Source: Amycolatopsis albispora (GTDB taxonomy: Bacteria; Actinomycetota; Actinomycetes; Mycobacteriales; Pseudonocardiaceae). Taken from it: DNA of 64,000 nt. How positions within the stretch are numbered: the first letter of the stretch is position 1; each line of letters opens with the position of its first letter. The DNA lies in assembly GCF_003312875.1 (NCBI RefSeq), contig NZ_CP015163.1:2232001-2296000 (forward strand), read 5' to 3'. The notes beneath the pieces are model-generated. The model worked only from the letters and a program-made list of their open reading frames with translations, ran no database searches and had not been told where the DNA came from. Both the position numbers and the translations under genes were made by a program. Below, piece by piece: positions 32,754 to 41,183 of this stretch.

Positions 32754-35245
32754 CTACGGGAGGGGGCGCAGGCGCAGGAAGGTGATCGAATGCGGCGGGA
32801 AGGTGTGGTCGAACGACGACGACAGCCCGTCCACAGTGGACTCGACCGGCCGGATGGGCGTGGCGGTTTCGGTGTTCACCGCGTCCGGCGCGCCCGCCAG
32901 TGTGGTGACCCGCCCCCGCGGCGCGACCCGCGTGCCGCCCAGGTCGATCCGGGTCGGGGCGGCCGACGCCTGCGCGTTGACCACCTTCACGATCAGCTCA
33001 CCGGTGGCGAGATCCCTGGTCACCACCTGGCGGAACGGCTCGGCCACCTTGTCGTCCGTGAACTCGCCCCATTCGACGCCGTCCAGGTACAGGGTGACGT
33101 GGCGGTCGCGCACCTCGATCCGGAGGTCGTAGGTCCGGCCCTGCTCGATCCGCGTGCCGTTCTCCACCAGGGTCTGCTTCGCCCCGCCGGTGGCCTTCTC
33201 CACGGCCGAGCGCGTGTTCGCCCAGCCGCCCAGGTTCCACCAGTAGTAGTCACCGCTGCCGCGCACGCCGAAGCCGACCAGGAAGCCCTCCGCCCCGGCC
33301 TGCTTGGTCGCCTTCACCGACAGGTCGTAGTTCCGCCAGCTCGGGTCCCCGGCGGTGACCATGGTGTTCTCGGCGGCCACATCGGACTGGACGTACGCGC
33401 CGCCGTCCACCGTCCAGTTCCCGCGCCCGCTGATGTTCGTCCACTTCCCGGCGCCCGCGGAGAAGTCGTCGGCGAACAACGGGGTGCCGTCGGCCGCGGT
33501 CACCGTGACGTCGTCGTAGCGCGCGCTGGTCGCCCACGTCGAAAGGCCCACCGCGCCGGTGATCGGGCCGTTCACGATCGGCGTCGGCGTGGCCGTGCTC
33601 GGCACCACGCGGTCACCGACGTTGGTCATGAACAGCTTCTGCGTCTCGTAACTGGTGGAGCCCCACGACGCCGCGTTGGTGAACCAGATCAGATCCGGGC
33701 GCCACTGGGTGTTGTCCCGGTCGGCGAGCAGGGGCGCGTACGAAGCCAGCCGCACCACGTCGGCGTTGCGCTCCAGCCCGGTCATGAACGCGGCCTCGGC
33801 CAGCGAGTTGGCGAAGCGGTTGTCCTGCGAGGCGTATTCACCGAGGAACACCTTGGGCCCGTTGCGATCGTAGGTGTCGTACCGGTTGTTGTTCTCCAGG
33901 AACCACTGTGGACTGTTGTAGTAGTGCTCGTCCACCATGTCCACCTTGGCCGCCCGGTTCAGCTCCCAGGCGCGGTCGAAGGTGGCGCCCGCGTCGTCGG
34001 GGCCGGAGTTGCTGATCACGGTGATCTCCGGGTACTTCTCGTTGATCGCCTTGCGGAATTCGGTGAACCGCGCGAAGAACTCGTCCGGCAGGTTCTCCTC
34101 GTTGCCCACGCCGAGATGCGTCAGCCCGAACGGTTCCGGGTGCCCCATTTCCGCGCGCCGCGCGCCCCACGGCGAGTCGGCCGGGCCGTTGGCGAACTCG
34201 ATCAGGTCCAAAGTGTCCTGGATGTGCCGCCGCAGCAGTTCCGGGTCGTCGGTGGCCTGGTTCTGCCCGCACCCGGTGACCAGCGCGGGCACCACCGGCA
34301 GCGGCATCGCGCCGATGTCCTCGGCGAACTGGAAGTACTCGTAGTACCCGAGCCCGTAGGACTGGTTGTAGCCCCAGAAGTTCGCATTGGTGGCGCGTTC
34401 CTCGACCGGGCCGATGGTGTCCTTCCACTGGTACGAGCGGCGGCGCTCCCAGCCCGGTGCTTCGTAGCCCTCGTGGCTGCCGGTGTTGACCAGGCAGCCG
34501 CCGGGGAAGCGCACGAAGCCCGGCTTCAGCGCCGCGATCTTCTCCGCGAGGTCGGGCCGCAGGCCGTTGGGCCGGTTCTTGTAGGTGTCCGGGGAAAGAG
34601 CGAGACCATGTCCAGGCTGACCGACGCGCCCGCGCTCACCGTGAGCCGCCCGGTCGCGCTGGACTCGCGTGCGGTGAAGCTGCCGGTGAACTTGGCCCAC
34701 TCCCCCGCCCGCGACGTGACCAGCACCGGCCGCGCCAACGCCGTGCCATCGGCGTCGGTCAGACTTGCGGTGAGCGGCGCGTCGCCGCGGGCCCACACGG
34801 AGAAGTCGTACCGCTTCCCGCGTTCGACCGCGATTCCCGCGTTGTACCCGGTGTTGGTCACGGCGAACGAATCGCCGGTCACCTCCAGCCGGAGGTAGCG
34901 GCGGTTGCGCTCGTTGAGCCTGCCCTCGTCGTCGGCCACGGTGGCGGTGCCGCCCGTGGTGGCCGGGGTCCACGCGGTCAGCCCGGTGAACGAGGCGTGG
35001 TCCGCGCGGTCGAATTCGAAGGACCGGTTCCGCACCAGCTCGGCGTACAGCCCGCCGTCGGCGGCGTGGTTGATGTCCTCGAAGAACACGCCGTACATGC
35101 TGCGTGGCAGGTCGGGTCCGGCCGCCGCCGGATCGATCTCGAGCCGGTAGGCGGGTTCGGCCTGCGCGGCCACCGGCACGGGCACGACCGTCAGCGCGGT
35201 GAGCGCGGCCAGGGAGAGCCCGAGCCGCAGTGATCGTCTGGACAT
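32754..35245 (-). pseudogene. GH51 alpha-L-arabinofuranosidase, broken by a single-base frameshift
   Basis: The reading starts at ATG 35245 with a signal peptide (MSRRSLRLGLSLAALTALTV, cleavage near AQAEP), followed by a CBM4-like region (YGVFFEDINHAADGGLYAEL, FSVWARGDAPLTASL). At about 34591-34594 a run of four C on the coding strand makes the frame change. One more C would join SLDMVSLFP directly to DTYKNRPNGLRPDLAEKIAA. The second frame carries the GH51 barrel: VRFPGGCLVNTGSHEGY, GVGNEENLPDEFF with the acid/base Glu, VDEHYYNS and KVFLGEYASQ with the nucleophile Glu. A LamG-like jelly-roll insert (GRGNWTVDGGAYVQSD, RTYDLRIEVRD) precedes the C-terminal beta-sandwich. Everything else is intact, about 830 residues when repaired, so a recent mutation or a homopolymer sequencing error is likely. 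A LacI operator lies 38 bases upstream. Confidence 0.88.
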
Positions 35246-35282
35246 CGCTGTCCTCTCGCAGAGATCCGGCAGATACCTGACA

Positions 35283-35296
35283 TGTGAGCGCTAACA
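35283..35296. promoter_or_regulatory. LacI-type operator, site D (GH51 promoter)
   Basis: TGTGAGCGCTAACA, identical in sequence and in distance (38 bases to the start codon) to site A before the GH43 gene. Confidence 0.85.
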
Positions 35297-35404
35297 TTCA
35301 GCTGGCCGCCGTCGCCCGCTGTCAACCGAGGTCCGGCCGGCCGCACAACGGGCCGTTGACATCCGGCGCAGTCCACTTCTAGGGTTCGCTCACATACCGC
35401 ACGT

Positions 35405-35422
35405 TGTTCGAAATCTCGAACA
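35405..35422. promoter_or_regulatory. IclR-type operator before the MFS carrier
   Basis: TGTTCGAAATCTCGAACA, the best palindrome of its family in the window (seven-base perfect half-sites around a four-base centre). It ends 23 bases before the carrier's TTG start. Confidence 0.75.
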
Positions 35423-35444
35423 CCACGACGATGGGGTCGTACCT

Positions 35445-36752
35445 TTGGAAGCCGACATCCCCCGCGGCGCGATCCGCAAGATCACCCTGCGCCTGCTGCC
35501 CCTGCTGGGCCTGCTCTACGTGATCGCCTACATCGACCGGTCCAACGTCGGCTTCGCGAAGCTGACGTTGCAGGCCGAACTCGGCCTCTCGGCCACCGTG
35601 TTCACCCTCGGCCAGGTGTTCTTCTTCGTGGCGTACGCGCTGCTGGAGGTGCCGAGCAATCTCGCGCTGCACCGGTTCGGCGCGCACCGCTGGCTGGCCA
35701 GGATCATGCTCACCTGGGGCCTGGTCACCGTGGCGACCGCGCTGGTCAGCGAAACCTGGCAGTTCTACCTGGCCCGCTTCCTGCTCGGCGCGGCCGAAGC
35801 GGGCTTCTTCCCCGGCGTGCTCTACTACCTGACCCGCTGGTTCCCGTCGGCGCACCGCGGCACCGCGATCGGGCTGTTCATGCTGGCCGGCCCGGTCTCG
35901 TTCATCATCGGCAATCCGCTCATGGGCGGGCTCAACGACCTGCACGGCGTGTGGGGGCTCGACGGCTGGCAGTGGATCTTCCTCGCCACCGGCGTGCCCG
36001 CGGTGCTGGCCGCGCCGGTGGTGCTCTGGCTGCTGCCGCGCGAACCGGACACCGCGCGCTGGCTCACGCCCGCCGAACGCGGCTGGGTGCGAGCGCGGCT
36101 CGACGAGGAAGCGGCGGAGGTCGGCTCGCAGCCGCACAATCCGTGGGCGGTGCTCAAGGACCGCCGCGTGGTCTCGCTGGCCGTGTTCTTCCTCTGCTTC
36201 CCGCTGGCCACCTACGGCCTGGCGTTCTGGCTGCCCACGATCGTCGACGGCTTCGGTGAGCTGTCCGGGTTCTCGGTCGGGCTGCTTTCGGCGATCCCGT
36301 ACCTGTGCGTGATGGCCGGGCTGGTGGTGGTGCCGAAGCTGGCGAAAACGCGTGGCACGCCGTTCGGCTGGCTGGCGCTGATGCTCGGGCTGAGCGCGGG
36401 CGGGTTCCTGGTGGCGGCGTTCTCCGGCAGCCCGTGGCTGCAGATGCTGGGCATCTGCGTGGCCTCGGTCGGCGGGTACGCGGCGCAGCCGGTGATGTGG
36501 GGCATCGTGCCGAGGTTCCTCTCCGGTGCGGCCGCGGCGGCCGGGATCGGCGCGATCAACGGCATCGGCAATCTCGGCGGCGGCTTCGGCCCGATGGGCA
36601 TCGCGGCGGTCGTGGACGCCACCGGTTCCGCGCTGACCGGGCTGATCTTCCTCATCGTGGTGTCGGTGCTGGGCATACTGGGCACGTTCGCCCTGCGCCG
36701 CGTGCTGCGCGCGGCGCCGGTAACGAAGCCGGAGCCCGTGGCGAGTCCCTGA
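35445..36752 (+). CDS. MFS transporter, anion:cation symporter (sugar-acid/phthalate permease-like)
   Basis: A 435-residue carrier with twelve hydrophobic segments. Motifs of the ACS family are IAYIDRSNVGFAKLTLQAEL at the first helix, FFVAYALLEVPSNLALHRFG, and RFLLGAAEAGFFPGVLYYLT with WFPSAHRGTAIGLF. ACS members import galactonate, glucarate, tartrate or aromatic acids. The only suitable start is TTG 35445, with a poor ribosome site GGGG about eight bases upstream. The strong IclR-type palindrome in its promoter ties it to the sugar-acid operon, so import of an aldonic or aldaric acid is inferred. Confidence 0.88.
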   Translation: MEADIPRGAIRKITLRLLPLLGLLYVIAYIDRSNVGFAKLTLQAELGLSATVFTLGQVFFFVAYALLEVPSNLALHRFGAHRWLARIMLTWGLVTVATALVSETWQFYLARFLLGAAEAGFFPGVLYYLTRWFPSAHRGTAIGLFMLAGPVSFIIGNPLMGGLNDLHGVWGLDGWQWIFLATGVPAVLAAPVVLWLLPREPDTARWLTPAERGWVRARLDEEAAEVGSQPHNPWAVLKDRRVVSLAVFFLCFPLATYGLAFWLPTIVDGFGELSGFSVGLLSAIPYLCVMAGLVVVPKLAKTRGTPFGWLALMLGLSAGGFLVAAFSGSPWLQMLGICVASVGGYAAQPVMWGIVPRFLSGAAAAAGIGAINGIGNLGGGFGPMGIAAVVDATGSALTGLIFLIVVSVLGILGTFALRRVLRAAPVTKPEPVASP

Positions 36753-36770
36753 TGACCCCCGGGAGGCGGC

Positions 36771-37097
36771 ATGGCGATCCACTACTACGACTCGTCCGGA
36801 CTGTGGATCGCCTTCCGCCGCCGGGAGAGCGACCGGTTCCTGTTCAATTCGCGCGCGGAATGGATCGGCTGGTTCCCGTGGGGCGACGCCGACGCGGTCA
36901 CCACCACCGGCGACTACCTCGGCACCGTCGTCGGCGACCGCCTGCTGCGGCGGCACCACCAGCCGTATCGCGGTTACCCCGGGACGCCGGGCTTTCCCGG
37001 CTACCCTGGGCATCCCTCTTATCCGGGCCACTGGGGACCGCGCGCACTGCCGACCGGCTTCGTGGACGTACCCACCGGCCTGCTCAACCCGGCCTGA
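36771..37097 (+). CDS. Small '4-fold beta flower'-like protein with Gly-Tyr-Pro tail
   Basis: A 108-residue protein. Residues 1-60 (YYDSSGLWIAFRRRESDRFL, EWIGWFPWGDADAV, GDYLGTVVGDRLL) fit the pattern of a short repeated beta unit found in many actinomycetes, which I recall as the 4-fold beta flower family, function unknown. Residues 66-90 form a collagen-like stretch of YPGTPGFPGYPGHPSYPGH units. No signal peptide or membrane helix. It lies 18 bases after the MFS carrier and could be co-transcribed. Confidence 0.7.
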   Translation: MAIHYYDSSGLWIAFRRRESDRFLFNSRAEWIGWFPWGDADAVTTTGDYLGTVVGDRLLRRHHQPYRGYPGTPGFPGYPGHPSYPGHWGPRALPTGFVDVPTGLLNPA

Positions 37098-37109
37098 GCG
37101 ATGAGGAGA

Positions 37110-37135
37110 ACCGGCCAGCGGACTCGCTGGCCGGT
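37110..37135. terminator. Hairpin terminator after the beta-flower gene
   Basis: A perfect 11-base stem (ACCGGCCAGCG with its complement) and four-base loop GACT begins 13 bases after the stop codon, separating this unit from the serine hydrolase gene. Confidence 0.7.
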
Positions 37136-37167
37136 GAGTTTCACGCTCGTCGCTGGTCTGTCCGGGT

Positions 37168-38316
37168 ATGGACGAGTTGCAGCAACTGCTGGACACCCAC
37201 GTCACCACCGGATCGGTCCCCGGCGCGGTGGCGCTGGTGGCACGCGGTGACGAGGTCAAGATCCGCACGGCCGGGTACGCCGACATCGAGACCGCCACGC
37301 CGATGGCCGCCGACTCGATCTTCCGGCTCGCCTCGATCAGCAAGCCGATCGTCGCCGCCGCGGTGCTGGTGCTGGTCGAGGCCGGGGTGCTGACCTTCGA
37401 CGACCCCGTCGCCAAGTGGTTGCCGGAACTCGGATCGCCGATGGTGGTGCGGACTCCCGGCGGGCCGGTCGACGACGTGGTGCCCGCGGTCCGGCCGATC
37501 ACCGTGGCGCACCTGCTCACCTCGACCGCGGGCTACGGCTTTTCCTCGGACTTCTCCCTCCCCGCCGTACAGGCCCTCTTCAGCGTGCAGCGCGACGGCC
37601 GCGAACCCCAGCACGTGCCGCCGCCGGACGAGTGGCTTGCCGCGCTGGCCCGCGTCCCGCTGGTCCACCAGCCGGGCGGCGCGTGGCTGTACAACACCTG
37701 CTCCGACCTCCAGGGCGTGCTGATCGCCAGGGCGAGTGGCCAGTCACTGCCGGAGTTCCTCGCCGAGCGGGTGTTCGAGCCGCTGGGCATGATCGACACC
37801 GGGTTCTCCGTGCCGGAACGCGACCGCCACCGGCTCACCACCTACTACCGCCCCGGCCCCGGCGGCTTCGAACCAGCCGACGGCCCCCAAGGCCAGTGGA
37901 GCACCCCGCCCGCGTTCCCGTCCGGTGCCGGTGGCCTGGTCTCCACCGCCCGCGACTGGCACCGGTTCGCGAGGATGCTGCTGGCCGGTGGTGAGCACGT
38001 GCTGTCCGCGGACTCGGTACGGCGGCTGACCACCGACCAGCTCACCCGGGCCCAGCGCGAAGGCAGTGAACTGTTCCTGGAGGGCCAGAGCTGGGGGTTC
38101 GGCGGCGCGGTGGACGTCGACCCGGTCGATCCGTGGATCGTGCCGGGCCGGTACGGCTGGGTCGGCGGGACCGGCACCACGGCGCACCTGGTGCCGTCGG
38201 CGGGCACGGTCACCGTCCTGCTCACCCAGCTGGCCTCGGACGGCCCGGCCGTCCCGGCGGTGATGCGCGAGTTCTGGCTGCTCACCACCCGGGAAACCGG
38301 CCCCGGATCGCCTTGA
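37168..38316 (+). CDS. Serine hydrolase, beta-lactamase class C/esterase family
   Basis: A 382-residue cytoplasmic penicillin-binding-protein-like hydrolase. The SxxK nucleophile is S56-x-x-K59 in FRLASISKP, the second motif Tyr is in GGAWLYNTCSDLQG, and the third KTG-like box falls around WVGGTGTTAHL. No signal peptide is present, which argues against a cell-wall or antibiotic role; such proteins usually hydrolyse small esters or amides. Single gene flanked by a terminator. Confidence 0.88.
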   Translation: MDELQQLLDTHVTTGSVPGAVALVARGDEVKIRTAGYADIETATPMAADSIFRLASISKPIVAAAVLVLVEAGVLTFDDPVAKWLPELGSPMVVRTPGGPVDDVVPAVRPITVAHLLTSTAGYGFSSDFSLPAVQALFSVQRDGREPQHVPPPDEWLAALARVPLVHQPGGAWLYNTCSDLQGVLIARASGQSLPEFLAERVFEPLGMIDTGFSVPERDRHRLTTYYRPGPGGFEPADGPQGQWSTPPAFPSGAGGLVSTARDWHRFARMLLAGGEHVLSADSVRRLTTDQLTRAQREGSELFLEGQSWGFGGAVDVDPVDPWIVPGRYGWVGGTGTTAHLVPSAGTVTVLLTQLASDGPAVPAVMREFWLLTTRETGPGSP

Positions 38317-38355
38317 TCGAGTTGCCTGGCCCCGAGCCGCACCTAGGGTGGGGCC

Positions 38356-38775
38356 ATGACGTGCAGCGGACTGCCGGAGCAGGCGTCCCGGTGGACCGAG
38401 GACGAGCAGGAACGCGCCGAGTTGGTGCTCGGCGGGCAGGCCACCGTGGTCAACGTCCGGAAGAACGGGCCACACCGGCGGCTGGTGCCGTGGCTGGCCG
38501 AGGCCGGCCTGCTCACCTACATCGGCCACGCCGGGACCAGGCACTCGTGGCCGGAGTCGGACTTCGCCAGCCCGTTCGTGGCCGAGGCCAGGACCGATCG
38601 CGCGCTGGCGGTGCGCCTGTACGAGGAGTGGCTGGACCAGCAACCGCACCTGCTGCGGCGGCTGGGCCTCGGTGAACTGCGCGGGCGGGCGCTCGGCTGC
38701 TGGTGCGCGCCCCTGCAGTGCCACGGCGACGTGCTGGCCGGGCGCCACCGCGGCCCGCTGATCTCGATCAGGTAA
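38356..38775 (+). CDS. DUF4326 domain-containing protein
   Basis: A 139-residue soluble protein. The signature of DUF4326 is visible as VVNVRKNGPH (N-terminal), TYIGHAGTRHSWPESDFASP, and the Cys/His cluster LGCWCAPLQCHGDVLA near the C-terminus, which could bind a metal. Function is unknown. It follows the serine hydrolase by 39 bases. Confidence 0.78.
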   Translation: MTCSGLPEQASRWTEDEQERAELVLGGQATVVNVRKNGPHRRLVPWLAEAGLLTYIGHAGTRHSWPESDFASPFVAEARTDRALAVRLYEEWLDQQPHLLRRLGLGELRGRALGCWCAPLQCHGDVLAGRHRGPLISIR

Positions 38776-38827
38776 CGCCAGTTAGGTCCGGCGGACGAGG
38801 CAGGGCGCCGATTCCTAGGGTGCCCGG

Positions 38828-39412
38828 GTGACCTCGCTCCACGCCTCCCCGCACGCACCCGCGCGGCCCGCCTCGCTGACCGCCGCCTCCCTGCTCGCCA
38901 TCGGAGTGCCGGTGGTGGTGATCGGCCTGACCGTGGCCGCCTGCGTCAGCATGATGAGCTGGATCGGCGGTGTCGCCGACGGCACCGCCACCCGTGACGA
39001 CGGCACCGCGTTCACCCAGGCCAAGCGGGAGTCCGCGGAGGCGGTCTCGCCGTACGTGCTGGGCAGTTTTGCCGCCGTGCTGGCGGTTTTCGCGTTGCTG
39101 TCCGTGCTGTGGATCGTGCTCGGCCTGCAACTGCGCAAGGGCAGTTCGGGGGCGCGGACCACGCTGGCCGTCTTCGCCGTGCTGTGGCTGCTGTTCGGCC
39201 TGCTCGGCGCCGCGGGCGGCGCACTGCTGCTGTCCCGAGTGGACAGTTACTTCCACGACGCCTACACGATGAGCATCCCGGCGAGCCTCCAGCCGCTCGG
39301 CTACGCGCACGCGACGGTGGTCATCGTCGGCATGATCGCCTTCCTGATCCTGGCCTACCTGCCGGCCTCCTCGGCCTACGTCAAGGCGACGACCATCGCC
39401 CGCCGCGCCTAG
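38828..39412 (+). CDS. Predicted membrane protein
   Basis: A 194-residue protein with four hydrophobic segments (ASLLAIGVPVVVIGLTVAAC, VLGSFAAVLAVFALLSVLWI, TLAVFAVLWLLFGLLGAAGG, ATVVIVGMIAFLILAYLPAS) and a charged cytoplasmic loop LQLRKGSSGART. No family recognised. GTG start at 38828. The next gene begins ten bases downstream, so the pair is probably co-transcribed. Confidence 0.75.
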   Translation: MTSLHASPHAPARPASLTAASLLAIGVPVVVIGLTVAACVSMMSWIGGVADGTATRDDGTAFTQAKRESAEAVSPYVLGSFAAVLAVFALLSVLWIVLGLQLRKGSSGARTTLAVFAVLWLLFGLLGAAGGALLLSRVDSYFHDAYTMSIPASLQPLGYAHATVVIVGMIAFLILAYLPASSAYVKATTIARRA

Positions 39413-39421
39413 ACTCGAAAC

Positions 39422-39880
39422 GTGGCCTTACTCGGTGTTCTGCTTGTCGTACTGGGCGTGTCGACCCTGCTCTTCCGGGACGCCGACGTGCTCGGCCTCC
39501 CGGCGACCGGGTTCGGCATCGGGCTGGCCGTGCTCGGCGCGGTGGTGTTCGCGGGCGGGCTGGCCTGGCGCGCGGCGAAGCGGCGGCGCCGGATAGCCGC
39601 CGGTGAGCCCGAGCCCGCCGGGAACGTGCTCGAACGCGCCCGCGCGCTGCCCCGGCTGCTGCGTGCCCGCCGCGAGGGCTACACCGGGCTGCCGAAGAGC
39701 CGGATCGCGCTGTGGGCAGTGGCGCTGGTGTACCTGGTCTCGCCGATCGACCTGGTGCCCGAGCTGCTGCCGGTACTCGGGGTCACCGACGACGCCGGTG
39801 TGCTGGTCTGGCTGCTCACCAGCATTTCCGCGGCCTCCGGGGTGTTCCTGCGCTGGGAACGCGACCGCGTGCGCCAGTGA
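39422..39880 (+). CDS. YkvA/DUF1232 family membrane protein
   Basis: A 152-residue protein. The N-terminus has two hydrophobic segments (LLGVLLVVLGVSTLLF, GIGLAVLGAVVFAGGLAW). The C-terminal DUF1232 signature is ALWAVALVYLVSPIDLVPEL followed by VLGVTDDAGVLVWLL. Family role is unknown but membrane-linked. GTG start. Its stop lies one base from the convergent clpX-like stop. Confidence 0.85.
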   Translation: MALLGVLLVVLGVSTLLFRDADVLGLPATGFGIGLAVLGAVVFAGGLAWRAAKRRRRIAAGEPEPAGNVLERARALPRLLRARREGYTGLPKSRIALWAVALVYLVSPIDLVPELLPVLGVTDDAGVLVWLLTSISAASGVFLRWERDRVRQ

Positions 39881-39881
39881 G

Positions 39882-41102
39882 TCACGCCGACCAGCTCGCC
39901 CTCGGCACCACCACCGGGCGGACGCGGTCCAGCACGGTCTCACGGCCGATGACCACCTCAGTCACGTCGTCGCGGCTCGGCACCTCGTACATCACCGGCA
40001 GCAGCACCTCTTCGAGCACGGCCCGAGTGGCCCGCGCGCCGGTGCCGCGCAGGAGTGCCTGCTCGGCGATCGCCTCGACCGCCTCGCCGGTGAACCGGAG
40101 ATCGACGCCGTCGAGCGCGAGCAGCTTGCGGTACTGCTTGATCAGCGCGTCACGGGGTTCGGTGAGGATGCGCACCAGCGTCGCGCGGTCGAGCGGCCGC
40201 ACCGCCGAAAGCACCGGCAGCCTGCCGACGAACTCCGGGATCAGCCCGTACCGCACCAGGTCCTGGGGTTGCACCGGCGGCAGCCCGCCGGTGCGCAGGT
40301 CCGCGCCGAAGCCGAAGCCACGCCGCTCGCCCGTCCGCTCCAGGCCGTCGAACGCGCCCGCGGCGATGAACAGCACGTTCGTGGTGTCGAACTGCAGCGA
40401 CTCCTGGTGCGGGTGCTTGCGCCCGCCCTGCGGCGGCACCGAAACCACGCTGCCCTCGAGGATCTTCAGCAGCGCCTGCTGCACACCCTCCCCGGACACG
40501 TCCCTGGTGAGCGACGGGTGCTCTGACTTGCGCGCGAGCTTGTCCACCTCGTCGAGGTAGATGATGCCGGTCTCGGCGCGGGCCAGGTCGTGGTCGGCGG
40601 CCTGGATCAGCTTGAGCAGGATGGTCTCCACGTCCTCGCCCACGTACCCGGCTTCGGTGAGCGCGGTGGCGTCGGCGATCGCGAACGGCACGTCCAGCAG
40701 TTTCGCCAGGGTCCTGGCCAGGTGCGTCTTGCCGCAGCCGGTCGGCCCGAGCAGCAGCACGTTCGACTTCCCGAGTTCGACCGGCTCGGCCTGGTTGTCC
40801 TTGGCGTGCCGCCCGGCCGCCGCCGCCCCGCGCTCGATCCGCTTGTAGTGGTTGTAGACCGCCACCGACAGCGCGCGCTTGGCGGCGGGCTGGCCGACCA
40901 CGTACCGGTCGAGGTACGCGCGGATCTCCTGGGGGCGCGGCAGTTCCGCCGTCCCCCGCGCAGCGGGCTCGGCGATCAGCGCCGTGCACTCGCCCACGCA
41001 CTCGTCGCAGATGTGCACCCCGGACGGGCCGGCGATCAGCCGTCCCACCTGGTGCTGCCCGCGCCCGCAGAAGGAGCACCGTGCCCGCTCACCGGCTGCC
41101 AT
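39882..41102 (-). CDS. clpX: ClpX-type AAA+ unfoldase (probable second copy)
   Basis: A 406-residue AAA+ unfoldase. The N-terminal zinc-binding domain has four cysteines ([14 protein letters not shown] and ICDEC). The AAA module has Walker [14 protein letters not shown], Walker [14 protein letters not shown], the pore loop region AGYVGEDVE, and the sensor segment [13 protein letters not shown]. The ClpP-docking loop reads GFGFGAD where most ClpX have IGF. The gene stands alone without clpP or tig, the usual actinobacterial neighbours of clpX, so it is more likely a paralogue than the housekeeping copy. ATG 41102 is chosen because GGGGAG is eight bases upstream; a TTG at 41126 would add eight residues. 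Confidence 0.9.
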   Translation of the reverse strand: MAAGERARCSFCGRGQHQVGRLIAGPSGVHICDECVGECTALIAEPAARGTAELPRPQEIRAYLDRYVVGQPAAKRALSVAVYNHYKRIERGAAAAGRHAKDNQAEPVELGKSNVLLLGPTGCGKTHLARTLAKLLDVPFAIADATALTEAGYVGEDVETILLKLIQAADHDLARAETGIIYLDEVDKLARKSEHPSLTRDVSGEGVQQALLKILEGSVVSVPPQGGRKHPHQESLQFDTTNVLFIAAGAFDGLERTGERRGFGFGADLRTGGLPPVQPQDLVRYGLIPEFVGRLPVLSAVRPLDRATLVRILTEPRDALIKQYRKLLALDGVDLRFTGEAVEAIAEQALLRGTGARATRAVLEEVLLPVMYEVPSRDDVTEVVIGRETVLDRVRPVVVPRASWSA

Positions 41103-41183
41103 CCGGAAGTACTCCCCGCATTTCAAATGTTCACACCATCTCGATGCCGAGAGTATGCCGGATCGTGGTCGCGGGCAAGCGGC

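Noticed and set aside
32742..34898. 718-codon plus-strand open frame opposite the GH51 gene
   Set aside because: Composition is Arg/Val/His-biased with no motif, and it mirrors the GH51 coding strand.
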